The notes under the pieces are model-generated. The model was given only the letters and a program-made list of their open reading frames with translations. It was not told where the DNA came from and did no database searches. Shown here one piece after another: positions 8,663-17,900 of a stretch of 64,000 nucleotides of DNA. Position 1 is the first letter of the stretch. Each line of letters starts with the position of its first letter. Both the position numbers and the translations under genes were made by a program. Source of the DNA: Pseudomonas cavernae (GTDB taxonomy: Bacteria; Pseudomonadota; Gammaproteobacteria; Pseudomonadales; Pseudomonadaceae). The stretch is from contig NZ_CP032419.1 of NCBI RefSeq assembly GCF_003595175.1, positions 4,340,001 to 4,404,000 on the forward strand, read 5' to 3'.

Positions 8663-10594
8663 TTACAAACGGAAACTGCCCATCTGCCGCGCCAGGTCGT
8701 CGGCCAGCCGGCGCAGGCTCTGGCAATCCTCGCGGCACAGCTCGACTTCGGCGGAGGTGGCGTGGGCCAGATCGGCGATGCCCTGCACGTTGCGGTTGAT
8801 CTCCTCGGTCACCGCCGACTGCTCCTCGGTCGCCGCCGCCACTTGGGTGTTCATGTCGCTGATGCGCTCGACCTGAGCGCCGATGGCGGCGAGCGACTGG
8901 CCGGTGCGCTGGCTGGCCTCGACCCCGGTGCCGGTGGCCGCCTGCCCGGCGTGCATGGAGGCGACCGCGGTTTGCGCACCCGCCTTGAGGCGCTGGATCA
9001 TCTGCTGAATCTCGCCGGTGGACGCCTGGGTGCGGCTGGCCAGGGTGCGCACCTCGTCGGCGACCACGGCGAAACCACGCCCCTGCTCGCCGGCCCGCGC
9101 CGCCTCGATGGCGGCATTGAGGGCGAGCAGGTTGGTCTGCTCGGCGATCCCACGAATCACCGCCAGCACCTGATCGATCGAGGCGACTTCCTGCGCCAGC
9201 GCGTCGACCGCCGTCGCCGCAACGCCGATCTCGCCGGACATGGTCTCGATATGGCGGATCGAAGTGCCGACCACCTGCCGCGCGCCCAGGGCCTCCTCGC
9301 GGGCGCTGTGCGACACCTGCGCGGCGCTGCTGGCGTTGCGCGCGATCTCCTGCACAGTGAGGCCCATCTCGTGCACCGCGGTGGCGACCATATCGGTCAT
9401 CTCGCGCTGCTGGCCGGCACGCCCGGCGGTGTTTTCCACCACCTGCGCCACCTGGCTCACCGCGCCGCGCAGACGCTCGCTGGTGGCCAGCACCGCGCCG
9501 ATCAGGCTGCGCTGGCTTTCCAGGAAGCGGTTGAAGCCGCGGGCCAGATCGCCCAGTTCGTCGGCCCGCGACTCGTCCAGGCGACGGGTCAGATCACCGC
9601 CGCCGCCACCGATCTCCACCAGCGCCGCGGTGACCTGGCGCAGCGGCCGCACCAGGCCGCGCGCCAGCCAGGCCACCAGGGCCAGCACCAGCAGCGCCAC
9701 CAGCAGGCCGATCAGGCCGCTGCTGAGCAGCGCCTGGTGCGCCTCGGCGTAGATTTCCGCCTCCGGCACCTCGCTGACCAGCAGCCAGCCGAGGCTGGGC
9801 AAGGGCCTGGCCAGCGCCAGGTAGGCCTCGCCAGCGCGGGCGAAGCGCACCGCCTTGCCGCCGCCGGCGAGCAGCCCGGCGGCAGCTTCGGTGCCCGTCA
9901 GGTCGGCCAGCCTGGCGGCGCCGCTCAGCGCGGAGTCCGGGTGTACCTTGACCGCGCCCTGGGCGTCGATCAGGTACACCTGGCCACGCTCGCCGAAACG
10001 GAAGTCGCTGATCATCTTCGACATCGCCGCCAGGTCGTAGCCGAGGCCGGATACACCAAGGGTCTTGCCGCCCTGCCGGATACGCTGATTGATGAACAGC
10101 GTCGGCCGACGAGTGGTCTTGTCGATGTCGATCTCCAGCACCCGGTCACGGCTGCCATCGACCAAGCGGTAGAACCACTGGTTCTCCGGCTGGCTGCGGT
10201 CGATGGTGCGCGCCAGGCCCTTGGCGGTGATGTAGTGACCGCTGGCCAGGACGGCGATGGAGGTAGTCAGCGCGTTCTGCTGGACGCGCACCCCCTCCAG
10301 GTAGCGGGCGAACTCATCGCGGCGCACCGGATCTTCGCCGCCGGCCAGCCACTCCTGCACCAGGCTGTTTTCGGCGATGCCGGCGTTGGCGGTGACCGGC
10401 GCGGCGAGAATCCGTTCGAGGTCGTTGCCGATCGCCGTGACGCTGGCCGGCAGGGCGTTGTCCACCAGCGCCCGCTCGGCCAGGCGGTTGACCACCCAGG
10501 CGTAGACGCCGATGACGATGAGAATGCTGAGCAGCAGGGCGGCGCCCATGCTGAGGGTCAGTTGCCATTGAATACTGCGTTGCCAGAGGCGCAT
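8663..10594 (-). CDS. Methyl-accepting chemotaxis protein with periplasmic Cache-type domain
   Basis: 643 residues from the ATG at 10594, chosen because an AGGA site precedes it and the first helix ([21 protein letters not shown]) then sits at the N-terminus. A longer frame to 10735 exists but lacks these signals. Order: TM1 (~11–33), a periplasmic double-Cache-like sensor (~35–280, with [19 protein letters not shown] and YLIDAQG), TM2, HAMP ([12 protein letters not shown]), then the cytoplasmic signalling hairpin with [20 protein letters not shown]. It senses an unknown ligand and signals through CheW/CheA. Monocistronic. Its upstream region has a GTATAC palindrome and the ~144-bp element. 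Confidence 0.95.
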   Translation of the reverse strand: MRLWQRSIQWQLTLSMGAALLLSILIVIGVYAWVVNRLAERALVDNALPASVTAIGNDLERILAAPVTANAGIAENSLVQEWLAGGEDPVRRDEFARYLEGVRVQQNALTTSIAVLASGHYITAKGLARTIDRSQPENQWFYRLVDGSRDRVLEIDIDKTTRRPTLFINQRIRQGGKTLGVSGLGYDLAAMSKMISDFRFGERGQVYLIDAQGAVKVHPDSALSGAARLADLTGTEAAAGLLAGGGKAVRFARAGEAYLALARPLPSLGWLLVSEVPEAEIYAEAHQALLSSGLIGLLVALLVLALVAWLARGLVRPLRQVTAALVEIGGGGGDLTRRLDESRADELGDLARGFNRFLESQRSLIGAVLATSERLRGAVSQVAQVVENTAGRAGQQREMTDMVATAVHEMGLTVQEIARNASSAAQVSHSAREEALGARQVVGTSIRHIETMSGEIGVAATAVDALAQEVASIDQVLAVIRGIAEQTNLLALNAAIEAARAGEQGRGFAVVADEVRTLASRTQASTGEIQQMIQRLKAGAQTAVASMHAGQAATGTGVEASQRTGQSLAAIGAQVERISDMNTQVAAATEEQSAVTEEINRNVQGIADLAHATSAEVELCREDCQSLRRLADDLARQMGSFRL

Positions 10595-10702
10595 GAGCGG
10601 CGGTCCTGGAGTGCGGCGCGGCAGAGTGGAAGACCCGGCCGCGTACAGATGAAGGTTGTGTGACACAGGGGAATATCGACCGTCGGCGCGCGAAACTTTA
10701 GC

Positions 10703-10714
10703 TTTGTATACAAA
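10703..10714. promoter_or_regulatory. TTTGTATACAAA palindrome upstream of the chemoreceptor
   Basis: A perfect 12-bp palindrome about 110 bases before the chemoreceptor start. It fits the TTGTATACAA core of several GntR-family (FCD) operators. No GntR gene is in the window. Function inferred only. Confidence 0.35.
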
Positions 10715-10753
10715 AATCCAGGCAAATAGGTACAACCGTACCAGCCACGCCTC

Positions 10754-10896
10754 AGAGCCTGTTTACGATCTCGCGAGCTAGAGCCAGACAAGGCAAAAAT
10801 GGCCGAGGGAGGGGAGTTTACGAGCTGTAAATGAGCATCCCGAGGCCATTTTTAACGCCGTATGTCCGACGCGCAGCAGATCGTAAACAGGCTCTC
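10754..10896 (+). repeat. ~143-bp palindromic intergenic element, copy B
   Basis: It starts AGAGCCTGTTTACGATC and ends GATCGTAAACAGGCTCTC. It aligns end to end with the reverse complement of 4381–4524. The outer stem and the central GGAGTTTACGAG / TGTAAATGAGCA segment are conserved; the intermediate arms are AAAATGGCC / GGCCATTTT here versus GAAAACAGGC / GCCTGTTTTC in copy A. The right end overlaps the pbpC stop codon (10895–10897). Confidence 0.8.
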
Positions 10897-13246
10897 AGTC
10901 CGACACGCTGAACTCGACCCGCGCGGTCTGCCCGGCGGCATCGATCACGCTGAGCTGATAGCGACCGCTGCGCCCCAGGACCTGCTGGAATGCGGCCTGG
11001 CTCAGGCTTTCGGCCACCGGCGCGCCGTTCAGGAACCACCAGCGCCGACCGCTGCCCCCCAGGGCTGACAATTGCAGACGCAAGGGCTCGGCGCTGGAGG
11101 CCGGTCGACGCAGCTGATCGCCGGCGCGCACGCCGACGATCGCCAGCGGCGTCGGCGCCGGGCCGAGGCGCGCCGGGCACTGCGGGTCGAGGGCCGGCAG
11201 CCGCACGCTGCGGCGTTCGCGGCGCGGCAGCCAGGGCTCCAGCGGCGCCGGCCAGAACGCCAGCTCATGTGCCGTGGCGCCGGCGCAACCGGCCTCCGCC
11301 AACCGGCCCTGCGGGCTGAGCCAGACCGTCTGGCGCAGGCCGAGGCCGAGCGGCTGCGCCTCGCCCGCCAGGGTCGGCGGCGTGGTGGCGTCGAGGGTCC
11401 AGGCGAAGCGCTGGCGCCGACAGTTCGGATCGTCCTTGGCCAGCGGCTGGCCCAGCGGCCAGCAGATCGCCGCCACGCCGACGCTGGCCGGCACCGCCTC
11501 GACCGGCGGGGCGATGCCGCGCTGGCTGTCGCGGTTGACCAGCAGATCGTGCACCTGCAGCAGCAGCGGCGCCGCCGAAGCCAGGCCGAACTGGCCGGGC
11601 ACCGGGGTGCCGTCCGGGCGGCCGAGCCACACGCCGATCAGGTAGCGCGGGCCGACGCCCAGCGCCCAGGCATCGCGAAAGCCGTAGCTGGTGCCGGTCT
11701 TCCAGGCCAGGCTCGGGCGCTGCACCAGCTGCGCACGCGGGTCGCGGTCCGGGCGCGCCTGGCCGCTGAGGATGCGCCGCACTATCCAGGCCGCGCCGGG
11801 CGACAGCAGGCGCCGCTCGTGCAGCGCGTCCTGCGGTTGCAGGCGCGGGCGCGCGGCCAGGCCGCCACGGGCGAAGGCGCTGTAGCCGCCGAGCAGATCC
11901 TCCAGGCGGCTGCCGGCGCCGCCGAGGATCAGCGCCAGGTTGGGCTCGGCCAGCGCCGGCAGGGCCAGCGGCAGCCCGGCATTGCGCAACTCGCCGGCGA
12001 AGCGCTTCGGCCCGTAGGCCTCCAGCAGCTGCACGGCCGGCAGGTTGAGCGAAGTGGCCAGCGCCTCGCTGGCCGAAACCGGGCCGCTGAAGCCGCTGGA
12101 GAAATTGCCCGGGCGGTAGTCGCCATACAGGCGCGGCACGTCCTGCAGCAGCGACTCGGAGTGGATCAACCCGGCATCCAGCGCCAAGCCGTAGAGGAAG
12201 GGCTTGAGCGTCGAGCCGGGCGAGCGCAGCGCCTGGATCATGTCGACGTGGCCGAAGCGCCGCGCATCGCCGATATCCAGCGAACCGAGATAGGCGCGCA
12301 CCGCCATGCTCTGCGCCTCGACCACCAGAATCGCCGCCGAGCTGTGCTCCGGCAGGCGCGCGCGCCAGCCGAGCAGCAGGTCTTCCAGGCGGCGCTGCAA
12401 GGCGGCGTCAATTGTGGTGCGGATCAGTGGCGGACTACCCGGCCGGTTCAGGCGCCGCGCCAGCAGAGGCGCCAGATTGGGTTCCTGGCGCGGGGCGAGC
12501 AACACCGGCTCCTCCAGCGCTTCGTCGACAGCCGATTGCGGCCACACCCGGAACTCGGCCAGGCGCCTGAGCACCTTGTCGCGCGCCGCCTGGGCGCGTT
12601 CGGGATGGCGGTCCGGGCGCAGGCGGCTGGGCGCCTGCGGCAGCACCGCGAGCAGCGCCGCCTCGCTGCGGGTCAGCTGGCTCGGCGGCTTGCCGAGGTA
12701 GGCCCAGCTGGCCGCCGCCACGCCCTGCAGGGTGCCGCCGAACGGCGCGCGGTTGAGGTAGAGGGCGAGGATCTCGTCCTTCGACAAATGCCATTCCAGC
12801 TGCGCGGTGCGCCACAGCTGCTTGAGCTTGCCGCCCAGGCTGCGCTGGTGTGGGTCGAGCAGGCGCGCGACCTGCATCGACAGGGTGCTGCCGCCGGACA
12901 GCACGCGCCCGCCGCTCAGGTTCTGCCAGGCGGCGCGCGCCAGGGCCAGCGGATTGACCCCGGGATGGCGGTAGAACCAGCGGTCCTCGTAGGTCAGCAG
13001 CGCGTCGAGGTAATAGGGCGACACCTCGCTGACGGCGACCGGGTAACGCCACACGCCGTCGTGGTCGGCGAAACGCCACAGCGGCGTGCCGTCCTCGGCC
13101 AGCACCACACGAGCCAGGTCGTCGCCGGGCAACGGCAGCGGCAACAGGCGGTCGGCGCCCCACGACAAGGCCACCAGCAACAGCGGCGCGAGCAGCCAGG
13201 GCCGGCGGATCAGCCGGCGCAGACGCTTGCCAACGCGCTCAGCCAA
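10895..13246 (-). CDS. pbpC: Penicillin-binding protein 1C
   Basis: 783 residues, similar to E. coli PbpC (770). An N-terminal anchor (~17–30) is followed by a GT51 transglycosylase domain with E87 in YEDRWF and the GGSTLSMQVARLL motif (~118–130). The transpeptidase domain has S345xxK348 (GSTLKPF), SLN in ATSLNLPA and WKTGTSYGFRDAW. A C-terminal beta-sandwich (BiPBP_C) follows. It polymerises and crosslinks peptidoglycan, with a poorly defined role in vivo. In enterobacteria pbpC is adjacent to yfhM; here they are 1.7 kb apart, with a repeat-flanked DUF559 gene and a small membrane protein between them. The GNAT gene upstream ends 5 bases before this start. Confidence 0.95.
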   Translation of the reverse strand: MAERVGKRLRRLIRRPWLLAPLLLVALSWGADRLLPLPLPGDDLARVVLAEDGTPLWRFADHDGVWRYPVAVSEVSPYYLDALLTYEDRWFYRHPGVNPLALARAAWQNLSGGRVLSGGSTLSMQVARLLDPHQRSLGGKLKQLWRTAQLEWHLSKDEILALYLNRAPFGGTLQGVAAASWAYLGKPPSQLTRSEAALLAVLPQAPSRLRPDRHPERAQAARDKVLRRLAEFRVWPQSAVDEALEEPVLLAPRQEPNLAPLLARRLNRPGSPPLIRTTIDAALQRRLEDLLLGWRARLPEHSSAAILVVEAQSMAVRAYLGSLDIGDARRFGHVDMIQALRSPGSTLKPFLYGLALDAGLIHSESLLQDVPRLYGDYRPGNFSSGFSGPVSASEALATSLNLPAVQLLEAYGPKRFAGELRNAGLPLALPALAEPNLALILGGAGSRLEDLLGGYSAFARGGLAARPRLQPQDALHERRLLSPGAAWIVRRILSGQARPDRDPRAQLVQRPSLAWKTGTSYGFRDAWALGVGPRYLIGVWLGRPDGTPVPGQFGLASAAPLLLQVHDLLVNRDSQRGIAPPVEAVPASVGVAAICWPLGQPLAKDDPNCRRQRFAWTLDATTPPTLAGEAQPLGLGLRQTVWLSPQGRLAEAGCAGATAHELAFWPAPLEPWLPRRERRSVRLPALDPQCPARLGPAPTPLAIVGVRAGDQLRRPASSAEPLRLQLSALGGSGRRWWFLNGAPVAESLSQAAFQQVLGRSGRYQLSVIDAAGQTARVEFSVSD

Positions 13247-13251
13247 GTGCC

Positions 13252-13767
13252 CTAGTCCTCAGTGATGCGCAGGCCGAGGATCAGTAGATCGCGCTCGACC
13301 CCATCCAGCACCGCCACCCGCGGCAGCTGGCCCCAGCGGGCGAAGCCGAAGCGTTCGAACAGCGCCAGACTCGGCTGGTTGTGGCCGAAGATGAAGCCCA
13401 GCAGGGTATCCAGCTGCAGCCCCGGCGCGGCGGCGATGGCCTGCTCCAGCAGATAGCGGCCGAGCCCCTGGCCGCGCCAGGCTTCATCCAGATAGATGCT
13501 CACCTCCGCCGTGCGCGCATAGGCCGGGCGCCCGTAGAAGTTGGAAAAGCTCAGCCAGCCGGCGATCTGCCCGCCCTGCTCGACCACCCACAGCGGCCGC
13601 TCGCCCTGGTGTTCGGCGAACCAGTGCTCGCGGCTGTCCACGCTGACCGGTTCGAGGTCGGCGGTGACCTGGCGCGAGGCGACGGTCGAGTTGTAGATCG
13701 CGACGATGCGCGGCAGGTCGGCACGGGTGGCCGGGCGGTGTTGCCAGGATATAGGCTGCCAGGACAT
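13252..13767 (-). CDS. GNAT N-acetyltransferase, phosphinothricin/methionine sulfoximine acetyltransferase-like
   Basis: 171 residues, a single GNAT fold. The N-terminus RPATRADLPRIVAIYNSTVA is characteristic of the Pat/Bar-MddA subgroup. The acetyl-CoA loop is WRGQGLGRYLL and the later part is HNQPSLALFERFGFARWG. Members acetylate small amino-acid-like molecules such as methionine sulfoximine or sulfone. The gene ends 5 bases before pbpC and shares its strand, so the two are probably co-transcribed, although no functional link is obvious. GGAG lies about 8 bases before the ATG. Confidence 0.88.
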   Translation of the reverse strand: MSWQPISWQHRPATRADLPRIVAIYNSTVASRQVTADLEPVSVDSREHWFAEHQGERPLWVVEQGGQIAGWLSFSNFYGRPAYARTAEVSIYLDEAWRGQGLGRYLLEQAIAAAPGLQLDTLLGFIFGHNQPSLALFERFGFARWGQLPRVAVLDGVERDLLILGLRITED

Positions 13768-13859
13768 GAAGAACTCCAGCGGAACGGTCAGGGAACTCGC
13801 GACAGGCGCGCAGGGCCCAAGTGAGACAGGCCCCCGGCATGAGTGTAAGGACAGATAGG

Positions 13860-14153
13860 ATGCGCGTAGAAAGCTTTTTCGAATGGCTCGGCGAGACGCT
13901 CGGCGCCATCATCCGCTTCATCGTCGAAGCCCTCGGCGGCTTCTTCGCCCTGCTCGGCCGCGCCGGCGCCAACTTCATGGACGGCCTGTCGCGCTCGCTG
14001 GGCATGGACCCGAGCTGGCTTGGCATCGCCGCGCTGATCCTCGGCCTGCTGTTGCTGTTCAGCGCCATTCGCGCCTTCCTGCGTGGCGCGCTGATCTGGG
14101 GGCTCATCCTGCTGCTGGTGGCCTTGTGGTTGTTGAGCCTGTTGATTGCCTGA
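13860..14153 (+). CDS. Small membrane protein of unknown function
   Basis: 97 residues starting MRVESFFEWLG. AAGGACAG precedes this ATG at the right distance, whereas upstream ATGs (13821, 13839) lack a site. An amphipathic N-terminal part (~1–45) is followed by two closely spaced hydrophobic segments (~57–72 and ~76–96) ending at the C-terminus. I do not recognise the family. It is convergent with the repeat-flanked DUF559 gene and divergent from the GNAT gene. Confidence 0.7.
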   Translation: MRVESFFEWLGETLGAIIRFIVEALGGFFALLGRAGANFMDGLSRSLGMDPSWLGIAALILGLLLLFSAIRAFLRGALIWGLILLLVALWLLSLLIA

Positions 14154-14160
14154 AGCGCTG

Positions 14161-14252
14161 CCCTCTCCCCCGGCCCCTCGACTTTGGCTTCCTGCGTCGC
14201 CCTATCTCCTGCATCCATGCAGTCGTCTCCCGTAAACGGGCGAGGGGTGACT
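14161..14252 (-). repeat. Outer 92-bp inverted repeat, left arm
   Basis: It matches the reverse complement of 14826–14917 with only two differences over 92 bp. It starts CCCTCTCCCCCGGCCCC and includes ATCTCCTGCATCCATGCAG. Together with the inner arm 14361–14410 it forms an inverted copy of the composite element at 14757–14917. Confidence 0.9.
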
Positions 14253-14360
14253 ATCGACCGACCTTCGGTGTCGGCCGGCACTGACCAATTCGCCTACCCC
14301 GCGGGCAGCCCCCTCGCCTATTCATCGGAGGAGCTTGGACGCGCGTTGATGTTTCCGAAA

Positions 14361-14410
14361 TGCACGGACAGCCCCCTCTCCCGTTTACGGGAGAGGGTTG
14401 GGGAGAGGGC
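14361..14410 (-). repeat. Inner 50-bp inverted repeat, left arm
   Basis: It begins TGCACGGACAGC and ends GGGTTGGGGAGAGGGC, matching the reverse complement of 14757–14806 with a few changes. The DUF559 stop codon (14385–14387) lies in the loop of its CCCTCTCCC/GGGAGAGGG hairpin. Confidence 0.85.
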
Positions 14411-14735
14411 CGATGGCCAGACGGATCGCCTCCAGAACCGCATCCGTTTGCGCCAAGACCTCATGATTCCAGAAGCGCAGCACGCGATAGCCCCTCTGCT
14501 GGAAATAGCGATCCCTGATGCGATCTTGCTCTGCCTGCTGCTGATGCTGGCCGCCATCCAGCTCGATGATCAAGAACTGTTCCAGGCAAATGAAGTCGAC
14601 TATGTAGGGGCCGATTGGTTTCTGCCGTTTGAATTTCAACCCGAGGAAACGATGGCCGCGCAGGTAATACCAGAGGCGCATTTCCGCCTCGGTCATTTCA
14701 GTGCGCAGGCGTTTGGCGTTGTCTCGCGGAGTCAT
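14385..14735 (-). CDS. DUF559 (Vsr/REase-like) predicted endonuclease inside a repeat-bracketed unit
   Basis: 116 residues from the ATG at 14735, which has a perfect AAGGAGG 7 bases upstream. The DUF559 pattern is clear: KRLRTEMTEAEMRLWYYLRG (~9–27), FKRQKPIGPYIVDFIC with D47, then IIELDGGQH with E58, D60, Q63 and H64, and GYRVLRFWN (82–90). The family is predicted to have a PD-(D/E)XK/Vsr-type nuclease fold; its biological role is not established. The last residues (GPLPNPLP) and the stop are encoded by the repeat itself. The gene sits between inverted copies of the same composite repeat, which suggests it travels with that element. Confidence 0.88.
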   Translation of the reverse strand: MTPRDNAKRLRTEMTEAEMRLWYYLRGHRFLGLKFKRQKPIGPYIVDFICLEQFLIIELDGGQHQQQAEQDRIRDRYFQQRGYRVLRFWNHEVLAQTDAVLEAIRLAIGPLPNPLP

Positions 14736-14756
14736 ATGGGGCCTCCTTGCCCGATT

Positions 14757-14917
14757 GCCCTCTCCCCAACCCTCTCCCATAAATGTGAGAGGGAGCTGTC
14801 CGTGCAGTACTCACCATCAGGTGAAAGTCACCCCTCTCCCGTTCACGGGAGACGACTGCATGGATGCAGGAGATAGGGCGACGCAGGAAGCCAAAGTCGA
14901 GGGGCCGGGGGAGAGGG
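14757..14917 (+). repeat. Composite CTCTCCC element, copy right of the DUF559 gene (inner and outer right arms)
   Basis: It begins GCCCTCTCCCCAACCCTC and ends GGGGCCGGGGGAGAGGG, the same two ends as the 140-bp element at 51163–51302. The inner arm is 14757–14806 and the outer arm is 14826–14917. It is the inverted partner of 14161–14410. Confidence 0.85.
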
Positions 14918-14927
14918 GGCTTTGGCT

Positions 14928-17900
14928 TTACCGCCCCTTCACCACCAAGCGCGCCGGCGTCTCGCCGAGCGCCTGCCAGTTCGGCCGGTACATGGACTCC
15001 ACCTGCGGCGGCGGCACGCGGTAAGTCCCCGGGGTCACCGCGCGGGCCAGGTAGAGCAGATGGGTGGTGCCGTAGCCGCCGACATCCAGGGCGGCGACGT
15101 AGCGGTCGCCGCGGAATTCCTGGTGCTTGAGCGAAGCGTTCTGCATCGACTTCAGCCAGTCCTTCAGCGCGCCGCTGGCGTCCGCCAGGCTGGCGGTGCT
15201 GCTGGCCAGGTTCTGGTTTTCCAGCTCCAGCCCGGCCGGCAGCAGGTCGACCACCAGCGCGTCGGGCACCCGCTGCTGGCTCTCGATCGCCAGGTGCACC
15301 AGCACCAGTTCGCCGCTCGGCAGCGCCTCGAGATCCAGCGGCTCACCGTTCATGCCCAGGTAGTCGCGGTGGATCTTGAGGTTGTCGCCGCTGGCCGGCG
15401 GCGGGCTGCTCGGGTAGCCGGAGATGCTCAGGCGCTGGTACAGCGCCTCAGTGCCGAGATTGCGCAGGCTCAGCGGCTCGGCCAGGGCCGCACCCTCCAG
15501 CTTCAGCGCCGGCGCGGCGTTGCTCAGCGCGCGGCTCTGCCCGGCCACCCACAGCTCGGCCTGCCAGTCGCGCTCGGGCTGGCCGAGCAGGCCGCGGCCG
15601 GCGAGGAACAGCGCGTTGCGCTCCTGGGTCGAGAGGTACTGCTGGCCGGCCAGTTCGTCGGCCAGGCCGAACAGGCGCTCCTCGCGACTGCCGGCGGCCA
15701 GGTCGTGTTCCTCCAGCAGGGCGAGGATCAGCGCCTGGTCGCGCAGCGCGCTGCCGTAGTCGGCCAGCCAGGCGTCGCCGTCGCGCCCGTGGGCGAGGCC
15801 GGCGGCCAGGGCATCGTCGGCGCGCGGCTGGTCGCCCATCAGCTTGAGCGCCACCGCCAGCTGCACCAGCGGCAGGCCGGAGCGCGCGTCGCTGCGCCGC
15901 TCGTACAGGCTGCGCAGGGCGCCGAGCGGCGCCTGCTGGCTGCGCGCCAGGACGTAGCCGGCATAGGCCTGCACGGCGAAGCGGCTGTGCGCGGCGCTGT
16001 CGCTGTAGGCGACCTCGATCAGGTTGCGCTCCTGCAGGTAGCGCAGCAGCCGCGCGCTGGCCTTCTGCAGCGCTACGGCCGGCACGCCGAAGCCCTGCTC
16101 GCGGGCGCGCAGGAGGAAGTCGGTGACGTAGGCGGTCAACCAGTACTCCTCCTCGCCGTCGGCGCTCCACAGGGCGAAGCCGCCGTTGTAGCGCTGCATG
16201 CCGAGCAGGCGTTCGATGCCCAACTCGATCTTGCGCCGCCGCACCTCGTCCGCCTCGCCCTTCAGGCCGAGGCGCTGCAGGCTGGCGGCATCGGCGTACA
16301 GCGCCGGATACAGGCCGCTGGTGGTCTGCTCGGCGCAGCCGTAGGGATAGGCCTCGAGCGCGCGGATCTGCTCGGCGAGGTTCAGCGGCGGACGGCTGGA
16401 CAGTTGCAGCAACGCCTCGCGCCCGGCCGGCTCGAAGGCCTCGAGGGTGCCGACCGGCAGGCTCCAGGGCTGCTCCTTGAGCACCGCGCGGAAGCTCTTC
16501 ACTAGCGCCGGATAGGCCGGGCGGATGCCCAGGGTCCATTCGCGGCTGTAGGCCGGCAGGCTCTCGCCGGGCAGTTCGAGGCCCTGGACCAGGACCTTGA
16601 GCTTGCCCTGGCCGTAGCCGCCGAGCGCGCGCACCGGGATGCGCAGGGTGGTGCGCTGGCCCTTGCTCAGTTGCAGCGGCACGCTTTGCCCGCCGTTGCT
16701 CTGGCTCAGATCGAGTTGGCCCTCGCTACTCAGCTGCACGTCGAGCCGCTGGGTCTGCTCGGTGAGGTTGCGCAGGTCCAGGGCCAAACTGGTTTCGTCG
16801 CCGCCGGCGAGGAAGCGTGGGGTCGACAGCTCGGCGATCAGCGGCGCGGCGACCAGGGTCTTGGCCTCGGCCACGCCGTAGCGCTCGTCGCTCCAGGCCT
16901 GTGCCATCAGGCGCAGTTCGCCGTTGAACTCGGGGATGTCGAGGCTGACTTCGCCCTCGCCTTGCGCGTCCAGACTCAACGCCTGGCTCTGCAGCGCGAC
17001 TATGGTGACGCTGGTCTCCGGACGCTTGCCGCCGCCCGCCAGCGCCGCGTCGCCGCCGAACGCCAGGCTGGCGAGACGCCCCTGCCCGGCCTCGATCAGC
17101 TGGCCGTAGACGTCGAACTGGTCGGCGCCGTAGGCCTTGCGGCCGAACAGGCTGGCGAACGGATCGGGCGTCTGGTACTCAGTGATGTTGAGGATGCCGA
17201 CGTCGACCGCGGCGACCAGCACCTGCACCTGCTGGGCCGGCGTGCCGTCGGCATTGTTGGCCTGCACGCGCACCTTCAGCGGCTGCTTGGGGCGCATCTT
17301 CTCCGCCGCCTGCAGGCTCAGCGCCAGCTTGCGTTCGCCGCGCTGCAACGGCAGATGCAACAGGCCGACCGCGCGCTTGGGCGTGACGTTGGCCTTGCGC
17401 TCGCCGGGGCGGATCACCAGGGCGCTGACGTACAGGTCGTGGCGCGCCCAATCCTTGGCGATCGGAATGCCGAAGCTCTTGCCCGCCGCCGGCACCTCGA
17501 TGGCCTGCCACCACAGCGGACCGTCGCTGGACTCGACCAGCAGGTAGCCGCTGCCGGCGGCCGGCGGCGTGACCCTGACCTTGGCCGTGGCGCCGGCGCC
17601 GTAGGCCGGCTGGTCCAGCGCCAGCTTGACCTGATCGGGGCGCACCGCGCCGCCTTCGGCGTTGTCCTGCCAGCGGTAGCCGGCCCAGAAACGCAGGCTG
17701 CTGACCAGACCGGTCTGCGGGTCTTCGACCTCGACCCGGTACGGGCCCCACTCGACCGGGAAACCGATCTTGGCGGTGCCGCCCTCCTTCACCGCCACAG
17801 TCTCTTCGCTGAGCTGGAGGAACTTCTCGTTGTAGTGGTAACTCCAGCCGTCGCTGTCCGAGAAGTTCCAGTAGTAGTCGCGGCGCTCGCGCACCAGGCG

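Noticed and set aside
14161..14917. Standard insertion sequence around the DUF559 gene
   Set aside because: No DDE, serine or HUH transposase is encoded and no clear target-site duplication is visible, so it was kept as an undescribed repeat-bracketed unit.
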